The position numbers and the translations under genes are program-made. A DNA stretch of 64,000 nt, from positions 200,208 through 264,207 of the forward strand of contig CM060203.1 in assembly GCA_030562195.1 (NCBI GenBank), in the 5' to 3' direction. Shown piece after piece: positions 25,501 to 40,200 of this stretch; position 1 is the stretch's first letter, and each line of letters begins with the position of its first letter. The stretch is from Nipponacmea schrenckii (Eukaryota > Mollusca > Gastropoda > Lottiidae). The notes beneath the pieces were generated by a model. It saw nothing but the letters and a program-made list of their open reading frames with translations, had not been told where the DNA came from and ran no database searches.

Positions 25501-26160
25501 ATGGCTACAAGAGATGAATTCTCACTGAAAATGCCGAGTTTACATGCTCATCAAAACGTCAGTCCTGCCTCAAGAGATCCTTTCTCACCCGTTACTACAA
25601 TACCTGCTGCTGCTACATATCATAAACCTAGTATACCTGTTCCACCTGGTTTCAAGACTTCGCCAGGGGTGTGGGAACGTATGTTTATGAACTATTTAGA
25701 CCTTATCTCAGCTGAAACCATGCCCGATAGAAAGCGAAGAGCTTTATTTATTTACTGTCTCGGTACAGAGGGTCAAAAAACTTTTTACAATCTTCCCGAT
25801 CCAGGAGAAACTTTTGAAGAATCCCTTACAGCTGCCAGACAATTTTTTCAACCAGAAATAAATACGGTTACAGAACGTTCTAAATTTCGTAGTAGAAGCC
25901 AACAGCCTGGAGAAACAGTTGACGAATTTATTACTGCATTATATGGTTTAGCTGCTACGTGTCATTTCGGTACCATGACGAATGAAAACATTCAAGATCA
26001 GATGATTGAGAAGACTAATAACAGGAAAATTCGCGAGAGACTATTAATTGAAGGATGGAACATTGATTTAAACAGGGCAGTTGACATTGCTAGAGCTATC
26101 GAAAGTAGTCTTCGTGAATCTAAAGTACAAATCATTCTACAACTCTACAAGGAGAGGTAA
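25501..26160 (+). CDS. Ty3/gypsy-like Gag, capsid part (ends by frameshift)
   Basis: A 219-residue frame starts at ATG 38 bases after the LTR, as expected for gag. It has a Pro/Ser-rich start, then a helical region of the retrotransposon Gag type: WERMFMNYLDLI near residue 60, QPGETVDEFITALYGLA near 137 and RKIRERLLIEGW near 178. Gag forms the cytoplasmic particle that packages the element RNA. The frame ends at TAG-free TAA after LYKER. The nucleocapsid continues in another frame immediately after, so a one-base insertion or deletion at about 26,120-26,150 has probably broken gag. A programmed shift at this site is less likely because no obvious slippery sequence is seen. No complete copy exists in the window. 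Confidence 0.8.
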   Translation: MATRDEFSLKMPSLHAHQNVSPASRDPFSPVTTIPAAATYHKPSIPVPPGFKTSPGVWERMFMNYLDLISAETMPDRKRRALFIYCLGTEGQKTFYNLPDPGETFEESLTAARQFFQPEINTVTERSKFRSRSQQPGETVDEFITALYGLAATCHFGTMTNENIQDQMIEKTNNRKIRERLLIEGWNIDLNRAVDIARAIESSLRESKVQIILQLYKER

Positions 26161-26784
26161 ATTCAATATCTCATAATTCTAAATCTAAATTTGAAAATCG
26201 TCATTCTAAACCAGTCAAACATACGTCCACTACCAAAAGGACACCTACTACATCCACAGTTCCTGCTAAAACATCTTGCTTCAGATGCGGCTCACCTAAG
26301 CATTTGGCTAATGCTTCAGAATGCCAAGGTAAAAATGCTGTGTGTTCCAAATGTGGTAAAACCGGACATTATGCAAGAGTTTGTATGTCTGCTAACAAAA
26401 CAGTAAATACCATTACTAGTTCCGATGATGATTTGGAAAAATGCGAAATAACTGAAGATTTGGAAAAGTTCATTTATAATGAAAACGATATACCTGCTGC
26501 TGTGTCAGATCCTGTATACATTTTGACAGTCAGTGTACCTTCCAGCAAGTTGAAAATTTACCGACCAAATAAAATTTGTTTATCAACTGGTGAGAGTACA
26601 GACCAGAATATGCTCTTAGATACAGGCTCTCCTGTTACCGTCCTGCCTTACACTGCCTACACTCAACACTTTTTAAACGTGCCTCTTCATAAACCTATTA
26701 TGAAGCTTGTCTCCTATGATGGAAAACCTATTAATGTTGAAGGTTGTATGCTGGCTACTCTCCAGTTTGAAAATAGAAACCAAC
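26148..26784 (+). pseudogene. Ty3/gypsy-like nucleocapsid and aspartic protease, truncated
   Basis: This reading frame continues gag after the frameshift. It encodes two zinc knuckles: CFRCGSPKHLANASEC (from 26,277; CX2CX4HX6C, slightly unusual spacing) and CSKCGKTGHYARVC (from 26,343; canonical CX2CX4HX4C), which bind RNA in Gag. An acidic linker follows, then a retropepsin-like protease start with LLDTGSPVTVLP; the catalytic Asp of DTGS is at 26,619. The protease is cut off near 26,780 by GACGTC satellite sharing the words aacatcaagagg at the join. Translation of the frame beyond this point is satellite. Reverse transcriptase, RNase H and the integrase core are missing, so the copy cannot move on its own. 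Confidence 0.82.
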
Positions 26785-28086
26785 ATCAAGAGGATGACGT
26801 CAATGTCAACATAGCGACGTCGACCTGTCGACATAAAAAGGCGACGTCAACTAACGTTAAGAATGCTTACGTCAACTAACGTCAAGAGGAAGACGTCGAG
26901 GTCAACCTTTTGACGTCAAGTAACATTAAAAAGGATAGGTCGACGTCTACGTCAATCTGGCGACGTCAACGTCAACTTGGCGACGTCAACTAACGTTTAG
27001 AGGAAGACGTCGACGTTTACGTTAACCTGGCGACGTCAACGTCATCCTGGCGACGTCAACTAACGTTCAGAAGGCTACGTCGATGTCAACGTAAATCTGG
27101 AGACGTCAACGTCAAATAAGCGACATCGACGTCAACATTGTGACGACAACTAACATCAAGAGGACAACGTCAGTTGTAACGTAAACTAAAGTAAAGAAGG
27201 CGACGTCGACGTCAACGTCAACTAGGCAACGTCGAAGTCATCAAGGCGACGTCAACTAACGTTAAACGTGATATAACGTTAAGAGGGGGACATCGACGTT
27301 AACGTTACGTCATATAACGTCTAAATATTGACTTACGTCAAGATGGCTACGTCATTCAAAATGAAGAAGGTAACGTCGACGTCAACATTAACCTGGCGAA
27401 GTCAACCTTGCGATGTCAACGTCAACCTGGCGACGTCAATTAACGTTAAAAGGGTGACGTAGACGCCGACTTCAACCTAGTTACGTCAACTAACGTTTAG
27501 AAGGCTTTGTCGACGTTAACGAAAACCTGGCGACGTCAATGTAAACGTACGTCAACGTCTTAATACGACAGACGTCAACATAGCACGTTTAAGTACATCT
27601 TGCGACGTCAACGTCAAGAGAGCGAAGTCGACGTCAACCTTGTGACGTCAACTAGCGTCAAGATGGCTACGTAAACTAACATCATGAGGGCGACGTCAAC
27701 GTCAACATAGCGACGTCAACCACTAGACGTAAAAAGGCGACGTCAACTAACGTTAAGAAGGCTTACGTCAACTATCGTCAAGAGGACGACGTCGACGTCG
27801 AGGTCAACCTGACGACGTGAACTAACGTTAAAAGGGTGACGTCGACGTTTACGTTAACCTAGCTACCTCAACGTCAACCTGGCGACGTCAATGTCAACCT
27901 GGCGACGTCAATTAACGTTAAAAGGGTGACGTAGACGCTGACGACAACCTTGATACGTCAACTAAAGTTTAGAAGGCTACGTCGACGTCAACGAAAACTT
28001 GGCGACGTCAATTTAAACGTAAAGTGACGCCAATAGGGTGTACTAACGTCTATATATCGACTTACGTCAAGATGGCTACGACATTC
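26785..28086. repeat. GACGTC satellite, block 2
   Basis: Same family and orientation as 20,653-24,675, resuming directly after the retroelement protease fragment. Confidence 0.92.
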
Positions 28087-28240
28087 TGTTATATGCTATG
28101 TCACTTCATTGTGGTTTGATTTTGCTATCATTACTTTAGGAGTTGTTTCCCTTCAAATGTTATTTACATTCCTTGAGGTACTTTTTTCTGTGTATGAATA
28201 CGATAGTATGTAGTTCGGAAAAAGACTGAAAATGTCAACA
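28087..28240 (+). mobile_element. Truncated LTR of the same Ty3/gypsy-like family
   Basis: Begins with TGTTATATGCTATGTCA, the exact first bases of the LTR at 25,236, and matches it closely for about 130 bp. It carries about 20 extra bases (atagtatgtagttcggaaaa) near its end and stops at aaaatgtcaaca, where the other copy continues. Both sides are GACGTC satellite; the right break lies in gtcaac, a word common in the satellite. The difference in length shows that it is not a simple copy of the 25,236 LTR. Confidence 0.8.
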
Positions 28241-31200
28241 GATGGCTACGTCAATTGACGTCAAGAGTGCGAACGTCAAGAGGATGTACTAACGTTTAAA
28301 TATCGACTTACGTCAAGATGGCTGTCATTCAACCTTAAGAAGTCGACGCCGACGTCAACTTCTAAATATCGTCTTACGTCAAGATGGCTTCTTCAACTAA
28401 CGTCAAGAGGGCGACGTCAAATTACGGCAAAAGGCGACGTCAACTAACATCAAGAGGGCGACGTCGACGTCAACGTAGCGACGTTAACCGGGCGACATCA
28501 ACAAGACGACGTCAACTCACGTTAAGAAGGCTACGTCGACGTCAACGTAAACCTGACGAAGTCAAAGTCACGGCATAAAAGCGACGTCGACGTCAAACTT
28601 ACGTAAACGTAACGTCATCCTCAACCTGGCGACGTATACGTCAACGTCAACTTGGCGACGTATTAACGTTAAAAGGGTTACGTAGACGTCAGCCTTGTTA
28701 CGTCAACTAACGTTTAGAAGGCTACGTCGACGTCAACAAAAACTTGGCGACGTCAATTGTAACGTAAACTAAAGTTAAGAAGGCAACGTCGACGTCAACG
28801 TCAACTTGGCGACGTCGATGTCAACATGGCGACGTCAACGTTAAAACGTCAAATAACGTTAAGATTGCGACGTCGACATTAACGTAACGTCATTTAACGT
28901 CTTAACGTCGACGTCAGCGTTAACCTAGCGACGTCAACGTAAACCTGGCGACGTCAATTAACGTTAAAAGGGTGACGTAGACGCCGACGTTAACCTTTTA
29001 ACGTCAACTAACGTTTAGAAGGCTACGTCGACGTCAACGCAAACCTGGCGATGTCAATGTAAACGTAAATAAAGCGACGTCATCGTCAACTTAGCTACGT
29101 CTACCTGGCGAAGTCATCGAGGCCATGTCAAAAAGACGACATCAACGTTAAAATGTCAGACGTCAACGTCTTAATACGACTTACGTCAGAATGGCTTCGT
29201 CAATTGACGTCAAGTTGTACACGTCAACGACATAAAAGCGACGTCAAACTTGTGACGACAACAAACGTTGAGAAGGGTAGATCGACGTTAAGCGTCAACG
29301 TCAAGTTCAAGAGAGCGACATCGACGTTATTCTTGTGACGTCAACTAACGTCAAGATGGCTACGTAAACTTACATCAGGGGGCAACGTCATTTACAAGAT
29401 AAACGTAAATAAGTCAGGCATAAACGTCTTAATACGACTTACGTCAAGATGGCTACGTCAATTAACGTCAACAACGCGACGTCAACTAACGTTAAGAAGA
29501 CTACGTCAACGTTAAAGTAAACGTCAAGATGGATAAGTAATCTAACATCAAGAGGGCGACGTCGACGTCAACTTCAACATGGCGACGTCAACCTGCCAAC
29601 GGCAAAATGGCGACGTCAACTAATGTTAAAAAAACTACGTCGACGTCAAAATAAACCTGGCAAGGTCAACGTCCTAAAAGCGACGTCGACGTCAACCTGA
29701 CGACGTCAACAAGGCGACTTCAACTAACGTTAAGACCTCAGACGTCAACATCAACTAACGTTAGGAAGGCTTACGTCAAGTAACGTCAAGAGGAGGACTG
29801 GCGACGTCAACTAACGTTAAGAGGACAACGTCGACGTTTACCTAAACTTGGCGACGCCGTCGTCAACGTCAACTGGGCGACGTAAACTTACATCGAGAGA
29901 GCTACGTCGACGTCAACATAGTGAAGTCCTAACGACGTCAACAAGGCGACGTCAACTAATGTGAAGAAGGCTACGTCGACGCTAAAGTAAACCTGGAAAG
30001 ACGTCAACGTCAAAAAAGCGACGTCGACGTCAACCTTGTGACGACAACAAACATCAAGAGGGCGACGTCGTCCTCTTGACGTTAGTTGACGTAAGACGTT
30101 GAAGTCTGACATCTTAACGTTAGTTGACGTCGCCTTGTCAACATAGCGACGTCAACTAACGTTAAGACGTCAGACGTCAACGTCAAGATGGCTACGTAAA
30201 CTAACACCAAGATGGCGACATCGACATCAACAAGGTGACGTAAACTAACGTCAAGAAGGCGACGTCAGTTGTAACGCAAACTTTGCGACGTCGACATCTA
30301 CGTCAACCTTGCGACGTCAGCAAGGCGACGTCAACTAACGTTAAGAGGTCAAATAACATAAATATGGCGACATCGACGTTAACGTAACGTCATTTAACAC
30401 CTAAATTTCGGCTGACGTCAACATAGCGACTTCAACACCCGACGTCAACAAGGCGACGTTAAGATGTCAGACGTCAACTTCAAGATGGCTACGTAAATTA
30501 ACATCAAGACGGCTACGTCGACGTCAACATAGCGACGTCAATAGTTAACCTTGACATCAACGTCAACGTCAAGAGAGCGACGTCGACGTCAACCTTGTGA
30601 CGTCAACGCACGTCAAGATGGCTACGTTAACTAACAGCAAGATGGCTACGTAAACCAACATCAAGAGGTTGACGTCAACGTCAAAATAGCGACGTCAACC
30701 TGTGGACATAAAAAGGCAACGTCAAATAACGTTAAGAAGGCTGACGTCAACTAACGTCAAGATAACGACGTCGAGTTCAGCCTTGTCAAGTAACATTAAA
30801 AATGATACGACCATGTCTACGTCAATCTGGCGACGTCAACGTCAACTTGGCGACGTCAACTAACGTTAAGAGGAAGACGTCAACTAACGTTAACCTGGCG
30901 ACGTGAACATCAACCTGGCGACGTCAACTAAGGTAAAGAAGGCTACGTCGATGTCAACGTAAACCTGGAGACTTCAAAGTCAAATAAGCGACATCGACGT
31001 CAACATTGTGACGACAACTTACATCAAGAGGGCGACGTCAGTTGTAACGTAAACTAAATCAAATAAGGTGACGTCAACTAACGTTAACGTGATATAATGC
31101 TAAGAAGGCGACATCGACGTTAACGTTACGTCATATAACGTCTAAATATCGACTTACGTCAAGATGGCTATGTCATTCAAAATGAAGAAGGTAACGTCGA

Positions 31201-34200
31201 CGTCAACGTTAACCTGGCAAAGTCAACCTAGAGACGTCAACGTCAAGATGGCTACGTCATTCAACCTTAACCTTCGTCAACTAACGTCAAAAGGCGACGT
31301 CAATTAACATCAAGAGGGCTACGTCGACATCAACGTAAACCTGGCGAGAACAACGTCAACATCAAGAGAGCGACGTCTACGTCAACCTTGTGACGTCAAC
31401 TAACGTCAAGATGTCTACGTAAACTAACATCAATAGGGCGAAGTTAACGTCAACATAGCGACGTCAACTAACGTTAAAAATACTTACGTCAACTAACGTC
31501 AAGAGGACGACGTCGATGTCGAGGTCAACCTTGTGACGTCAAGTAACGTTTAAAAGGCGACGTCGACGACTACGTCAACCTGGCGACGTCAACTAACGTT
31601 AAAAAGGATACGTCGATGTCAACACAAACCTGGAGACGTCAACGTCAAGAAAGTGACGTCGACGTCAACCTTGTAACGACAACATCAAGATGGCGACGTC
31701 AGTTGTAACATAAACTAAAGTAAAGAAGGCGACGTTGACGTCAACTAACATCAAGAGGGCGACGTCGACGTCAACATAGCGACGTCAACCTGGCGACGTC
31801 AACAACGTGACGTCAACTAACGTTAAGATGGCTACGTCAACTAACGTCAAGAGGCGACGTCAACTAACATCAAGAGGGCGACGTCGACGTCAACGTAGCG
31901 ACGTAAACCTGGCGACATCAACAAGGCGACGGCTACGTTAAAGTAAACGTCAAGATAGCTACGTAAACTAACATAAAGAGGGCGCGTCGATGTCAACGTC
32001 AACGTTGTGACGTCAATTAACGTCAAGATGGCTACGTCAACAGACGTCAAGAGGCGACGTCAGTAGGAACGTAAACTAACATTATGAAGGCGACGTGGAC
32101 GTCAACATCAACCTGATGACGTCGACGTCAACCTTGCGACATCGACGTCAATCTGACGACGTCAACTAGCGTTAAAGGGTGACGTCAACTTACGATAAGA
32201 CAGCAACGTCGACATAAACGTCAATATGGCTACGTAAACTAATATCAAGAGGGCGACGTCGACGACAACATAGCAACCTCAACCTGTCGACGTCAAAATA
32301 GCAACGTCAACTAACGTTAAGAATGCTACGTCGACGTCAACGTAAACCTGGTGACGTCAACGTCAACGTCAAGAGAGCGACGTCGGCGTCAAACTAACTA
32401 GGTCAACAAGGCGACGTCAATTAACGTTAAGACGTCAGACGTCAAAGTCAAGATGGCTAAGTAAACTAACATCAAGAGGTCGGAGTCGACGTCAACATAG
32501 CGACGTCAACCTGCCAACGTCAAAATGGAGACGTCAACTAACTTTCAGAAAGCTACGTCGACTTCAACTGAAACCTGGCGACGTCAACGTCAAGAGAGCG
32601 ACGTCGACGTCAACCTCGTGACGTCAACTAACGTCAACATAGCGACGTATACCTGGCGACATAATTTAGGCGACGTCAAGTAACGTTAAGAAAGCTACGT
32701 CAACGTTAAAGTAAACGTCAAGGTGGCTACGTAAACTAACATCTATAGGGCGACATCAACATGCCGACGTCAAAATGGCGACGTCAACTTACGTTAAGAA
32801 AGCTACATCGACGTCAACGTTAAACTACCGACATCAACGTCAACGTCAAGAGAGCGACGTCGACGTCAACTTTTTGACGTCAACTAACGTCTAGATGGCT
32901 ACGTAAAGAAGGCGACGCCGACGTTTACGTCAACTAACGTTAAGAAGGCTACGTCAACATCAAGATGGCTACGTAAACTAACTTCAAGAGGGCGACGTCG
33001 ACGTCAACATGGCGACGTCAACATGGCAACATCAACCTGGCGACGTCAACTAACGTTTAGAAGGCTACATCGACGTTGAATTAAACCAGGCGATATCACC
33101 GTCAACGTCAAGAGAGAGACGTTGACGTCGTCAACCTTGTGACGTCAACTTACGTCAAGATGGCTACGTAAACTAACATCAAGAGGGCGACGTCAACGTC
33201 GACAAAACGACGGCAACCTGTCGACATAAAAAGTTGACATCAACTAACGTTAAGAAAACTTACGTCAACTAACGTCAAGAGTACGACGTCGAAGTCGACC
33301 TTGTGACGTCAAGTAATGTTAAGAAGGCGACGTCGACATCTACGTCAACCTGGCGACGTTAACGTCAACCTGACGACGTCAACTAACGTTAAGAGGGCGA
33401 CGTCGACGTTTACGTTAACCTGGCGACGTCAACGTCAGCCTGGCGATGTCCACGTCAAGTCAACATGGCGACGTCAATTAACGTTAAAAGGGAGACGTAG
33501 ACTCCGACGTCAACCTTGCTACGTCAACCAAAGTTAAGAAAGCTACGCCGACGTCAACGTTAACCTGACGACGTCAATGTCAACGTCAAGAGAGCGACGT
33601 CAACATCAACCTTGTGACGTCTACTTACACCAAGATGGCTACGTAAACTAACATCAAGAAGGCGATGTCAACGTCAACATAGCAACGCCAACCTGTCGAC
33701 ATAAAAAAAGCGACGTCAACTAACGTTAAACAGGCTTACGTCAACTAACGTCCACCTTGTGACATCAAGTAAAAAGGATACATCGACGTGTACGTCAATC
33801 TGGCGACGTCAACGTCAACGTCAGGAGAGCGGCGTCGACGTCAACCTTGTGACGTCAACTTACGTCCAGATGGCTACTTTAACTAACATCAAGACGGCGA
33901 CGTCAACGTCAACATAGCGACGTCAATCTGTCGACATAAAAAGGCGACGTCAACTAACGTAAAGAAGGCTTACGTCAACTAACGCCAAGAGGACGACGTC
34001 GAGGTCAACCTTGTGACGTCAAGAAACGTTAAAAAGGATACGTCGAGGTCTACGTCAACCTGGCGACGTTAACGTCAACCTGACGAAGTCAACTAACGTT
34101 AAGAGGGCGACGTCGACGTTTCCGTTAACCTGGCGACGTCAACGTCAACCTGGCGACGTCAACTAACGTTAAGAAGGCAACGTCGATGTCAACATAAACC

Positions 34201-37200
34201 TGGAGACGTCAACGTCAAGAAAACGACGTCGACGTCAACCTTGTGACGACAACTAACAATCAAGAGGGCGACGTCAGTTGAAACGTAAACTAAAGTAAAG
34301 AAAGCGACGTTGACGTCAACAAGGCGAAGTCAACTAACGTTAATCGTGAAATCACGTTAAGAGGACGACGTCGACGTTAACGTAACGTCATATAACGTTT
34401 AAATATCGACTTAAGTCAAGATGGCTATGTCATTCAACATGAAGAAGGTGACCTAGACGTCAACGTCAACCTGACGACGTCAACGTCAACCTGGCGACGT
34501 CAATTGAAAGTTAAATGGCTACGTCAACTAACGTCAAGAGGGCGACGTCAACCTTGTGACGTCAACTAAAGTCAAGATGGCTAAGTCCACTAACTTTAAC
34601 AGGCAACGTCGACGTCAACATAGCGACGTCAACCTGGCGACGTCAACAATGTGACGTCAACTAACGTTAAGATGGCTACGTCAACTAACGTCAAGAGGCG
34701 ACGTCAACTAACATCAAGAGGGCGACGTCGACGTCAACGTAGCGACGTTAACCTGGCGACAGCAACAAGGCGACGTCAACGTTAAAGTAAACGTCAAGAT
34801 AGCTACATAAACTAACATATTGAGGGCGACGTCGACGTTAACATAGCGACGTCAACCTGCCGACGTCAAAATAGCGACGTCAACTAACATTAAGGAAGCC
34901 AGGTCGACGTCAACGTAAAACTGGCGAGGTCAACGTCAACAGAGCTACGTAAACCTGCGACGTCAAATAACGTTAAAAAGCTATGTCAACGTTAAAGTAA
35001 ACGTCAAGAGGGCTACGTAAACTAACATCAAGAGGGCGACGTCGACGTCAACATAGCGACGTCAACCTGCCGATGTTAAAATGGCGACGTTAACTAATGT
35101 TAAGAAAGCTACGTCGACTTCAACTTAAACCTAGCGACGTCAACGTCAACGTCAAGAGAGCGATGTCGACGTCAACCTTGTGACGTCAACTAACGTCAAG
35201 ATGGCTACGTAAACTAACATTCAACCTTGTGACGACATCAAGCGGGCGACGTCAGTTGTAACGTAAACTAAAGTTAAGAAGGTGACGTCGACGTCAACGT
35301 CAACGTCAATTTGGCGACGTCGATGTCAACGTCAATTTGGCGACGTCGATGTCAACAAGGCGACGTCAACTAACGTTAAAACGTCAGACTTCAACGTCTT
35401 AATACGACTTATGTCAAGATGGCTACGTGACCGTCTAACTATCGCCTTACGTCAAGATGGCTACGTCAACTAACTTCAAGAGGGTGACGTCGATGTCAAT
35501 GTCAACGCTGTGACGTCAATTAACGCCAGGATGGCTACGTCACCAGACGTTAAGTGGCGACGTCAGTAGGAACGTCAACTTACATTATGAAGGCGACGTC
35601 GACGTCAACGTCAACCTGGTGACGTCGACGTCAACCTTGCGACATCGACATCAATCTGACTACGTCAACTAGCGTTAAAAGGTGACTTCAACTTACGATA
35701 AAAAGGCGACATCGACGTCTACGTCATCCTGCCGACGTTAACGTCAACCTGGCTACATCAACTAACGTTAAGACGGCGACGTCGACGTTTACGTAAACTT
35801 GGCGACGCCGTCGTCAACGTCAAGCTGGCGACGTCAACGTCAACCTGGCGACGTCAACTAACGACCCTAGGTCGATGTTAAGATGCTGATGTCAACTTAC
35901 GTCAATTTACTGATCGGCTACGTCAACTAACGTAAAGAAGGCGACGTCGACGTCAACCTAGCGACATCAACCTGGTGACATCAACAACGCGACGTATACG
36001 TCAAGGTGGCTATGTAAACTAAGATTAAGATGGCGACGTCAACGTCAACATAGCGCGTCAACCTGGCGACGTCAACGTCAACCTTGCGACGACAACTAAC
36101 GTTAAGAAGGCTACGTCAATGTAAACGTAAACCTTGGGATGTCAACTTCATGAAAACGACGTCGACGTCAACCTTGTGATGACAACTAAAATCAAGAGGG
36201 CGACGTCAGTTGTAACGTAAACTAAAGTTAAGAAGGCGACATCGACGTCAACGTCAATTTGGAGAGGTCGATGTCAAAGTCAACTGGCAATGTCGATGTC
36301 AACAAGGCGACGTCAACCAACGCTAAAACGTCAGACGTCAACGTCTTAATACGACTTACGTCAAAATGGCAACGTCAATTGACGTCAAGAGGGCGAACGT
36401 CAAGAGGGTGTACTAACGTCTAAATATCGACTTACGTCAAGATGGCCACATCATTCAACCTTAAGAAGGGACGTCGACGTCATCGCCTTACGTCTAGATG
36501 GCTACGCCAACTAACGCCAAGAGGGCGACGTCGATGACAACCTTGTGACGTCAAGATGGTTACGTCAACTAACGTCAAGAGGTGACCTCAACTAACATCA
36601 AGAGGCTGACGTCGACTTCAACATAGCGACGTAAACCTGGCGATATCAACAAGGCGACGTCAACTAACGTTAAAAATGCTACGTCATAGTCAAAGTAAAC
36701 GTCAAGATGGCTACATAAACTAACATCAAGAGGACGACGTCGACGTCAACCTGCCGACGTCAAAAAGGCGACGTCAACTAACGTTAAGAGGACTACGTCG
36801 ACGTCAACGTCAACCTGGTTATTTCAACGTCAACGTCATAAAAGTGACGTCGATGTCAAACTTGTGACGACACCTAACATCAATAGGGCGGCGTCGACGT
36901 CAACATAGCGACGTCAACTAACGTCAAGACGGCGACGTCGACATCAACAAGGTGACGTAAACTAACGTCAACATAGCGATGTCAACCTGTCGATAGCGAT
37001 GTCAACCTGCGACGTCAAATAACGTTAAGAAGGCTTACGTCAACTAACGTCAAGAGGACGACGTCGAGGTCAACCTTGTGACGTCAAGTAACGTTAAAAA
37101 GGGTCCGTCGACGTCAACGTTAACCTGGCGACGTCAACTAAAGTTAAAAGGAAGACGTCGACGGTTACGTTAACATGAACCTGGAGACGTCAACGTCAAG

Positions 37201-40200
37201 AAAGCGACGTCGACGTCAACCTTGTGACGACAACTAACCGAAAGAGAGCGACGTCAGTTGTGACGCAAACTAAACTTAAGAAGGCGGCGTCGACGTCAAC
37301 GTCAATTTGGCGACGTCGATGGCAAAGTCAACTTTAGGGCGACGTCGACGTCAACATAGCGGCGTCAACTAACGTTAAGACGCCAGAAGTCAACGTCGAA
37401 ATGGCTACGTAAACTAACATCAAGATGGCGACGTCAATGTCAACAAGGTGACGTAAACTAACGTCAAGACGTCGACGTCAGTTGTAACGCAAAATTTGCG
37501 ACGTCGACATGTACGTCAACCTTGTACCGTCGATGTCAACAAGGCGACGTCAACTAACGTTAAGACGTCAAATAACATAAAGATGGCGACGTCGACGTTA
37601 ACGTAACGTCATTTAACGTCTAAATTGCGACTTACGTCAACATGGCGACGTCAACTTAACGACGTCAACAAGGCGATGCCAATTAACGTTAAGAGTCAGA
37701 CGTCAACTTCAAAATGGCTACGTACTAACATCAAGATGGCGACGTCGACGTCAACATAGCGATGCCAACCTGGCGACGTCAACTAACGTTTAGAAGGCTA
37801 CATCGACGTTGAATTAAACCAGGCGACATCACCGTCAACGTCAAGAGAGCGACGTTGACGTCTTCAACCTTGTGACGTCAACGAACGTCAAGATGGCTAC
37901 GTAAACTAACATAAAGAGGGCGACGTCAACGTCGACAAAGCGACGTCAACCTGTCGACGTAAAAAGTTGACGTCAACTAACGTTAAGAAGGCTTACGTAA
38001 ACTAACGTCAAGAGTACGACGTCGAAGCCATCCTTGTGACGTCAAGTAATGTAAATAAGGCGACGTCGACATCTACGTCAACCTGGCAACGTTAACGTCA
38101 ACCTGACGACGTCAACTAACATTAAGAGGGCGACGTCGACGTTTACGTTAACCTGGCGACGTCAACGTCAACCTGGCGATGTCCACGTCAAGTCAACCTG
38201 GCGACGTCAATTAACGTTAAAAGGGTGGCGTAGACTCCGACGTCAACCTTGTTACTACAACCAAAGTTAAGAAAGTTACGTCGACGTCAACGTTAACCTG
38301 ATGACGTCAACGTCAAAGTCAAGAGAGCGACGTCGACGTCAACCTTATGACGTCAAGTTACGTCAAGATGGCTACGTAAACTAACATCAAGAGGGCGACA
38401 TCAACGTCAACAAAGCGACGTCAACCTGTCGACATAAAAAAAAGCGACGTCAACTAACGTTAAGGTTTACGTCAACTTACGTCAAAATTACGACGTCGAG
38501 GTCAACCTTGTGACATCAAGTAGCGTTAAAAAGGATACGTCGATGTCTACGTCAACCTGGCGACGTCAACGTCAATTTCAAGAGAGCGACGTCGACGTCA
38601 ACCTTGTGACGTAAACTTACATCAAGATTGCTACGTAAACTAACATCAAAAGGGCGGCGTCAACGTCAACATAGCGACGTCAACCTGTCGACATAAAAAG
38701 GCGATGTCAACTAACGTTAAGATGGCTACGTCACTAACGTCAAGAGGCAACGTCAACTAACGTCAAATGGCAACGTCAACGTCAATAGAACGACGTCGAC
38801 GTCAACCTTGTGGCGTCAACTAACGTCAACATAGCGACGTAAACCTGCCAACATCAACAAGGCGAAGTCAAATAACGTTTAGAAAGCTACGTCAACGTTA
38901 AAGTAGAAAGGCGACGTAAAAAGGCGACGTCAACTACCATTATGAATGCTTACCTCAACTAACGTCAAGAGTACGACGTCGACGTCGAGGTCAACCTTGT
39001 GACGTCAAGTCACGTTAAAAGGGCGACGTCGACGTCTACGTCAACCTGGCGACGTCAACGTCAACCTTGCGACGCCAACTTACGTTAAGAATGCTACGTT
39101 AATGTAAACTTAAACCTGGAGACGTCAACTTCAAGAAAACGACGTCGACGTCAACCTTGTGACGACAACTAACATCAAGAGGGCGACGTCAGTTGTAAAG
39201 TAAACTAAAGTTAAAAAGGCGACGTCGATGTCAACGTCAATTTGGCGTTAAGAAGGCTACATCGACGTTGAATTAAACCTGGTGACATCACCGTCAACGT
39301 CAAGAGAGCGTCAACTAACGTTGAGATGGCTACGTAAACTAATCTAAAGAGGGCGACGTTGACGTTGACGTTAGTTGACGTAAGCCTTCTTAACGTTAGT
39401 TGACGTCGCCTTTTTATGTCGACAGGTTGATAGTAACATCAAGATGGTGACGTCGACGTCAACATAGCGACGTTAGCCTAGCGACGTCAACTAACGTTAA
39501 GAAGGCTACGTCGACGTTAAAGTTAACCTGGCCACATCAATCTCGACTAACCTAAATATCGACTTACGTCATTCAACATTAAGAAGGTGACGTCGACGTC
39601 AGCGTTAACCTGGCGACGTCAACGTCAACCTGTCGACGTCAATTAACGTTAAAGGTTGACGTAGACGCCGACGTCCGTCAACCTTGTTACGTCAACTAAC
39701 GTTTAGAGGGCTACGTCGACGTTAACGAAAACCTGGCGACGTCAATGTAAACGTAAATAGAGCAACGTCATCGTCAACCTAGCTACGTCAACCTGGCGAA
39801 GTCATCAAGGCCATTTCAAGAAGACGACGTCAACGTTAAAATTTCAGACGCCAACGTCTTGATACGACTTACGTCAGAATGGCTTCGTCAATTGACGTCA
39901 AGAGGGCGAACGTCGAGAGGATGTACTAGCGTCTTAATATCGACTTACGTCAAGATGGCTACGTCATTCAACTTTAAGATTGCGACGTCGACGTCAAATT
40001 CTAAATATCGCCTTACATCAAGATGGCTACGTCAACTAACGTCAAGAGGGCGACAACGATGTCAACCTTGTGACGTCAACTAACGTCTAGATGGATACGT
40101 CAACTAACGTCAAGAGGCGTCGTCAACTAACATCAAGAGGGCGACGTCGACGTCGACGTCAACATATCGACGTAAACCTGGCGACGTCAACAAGGCGACG

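Noticed and set aside
20977..40083. Many 60-86 codon open frames in the GACGTC satellite on both strands
   Set aside because: Their residues (TSTNVK, RRRQ, DVDVA) simply follow the repeat words and start or stop with repeat phase.
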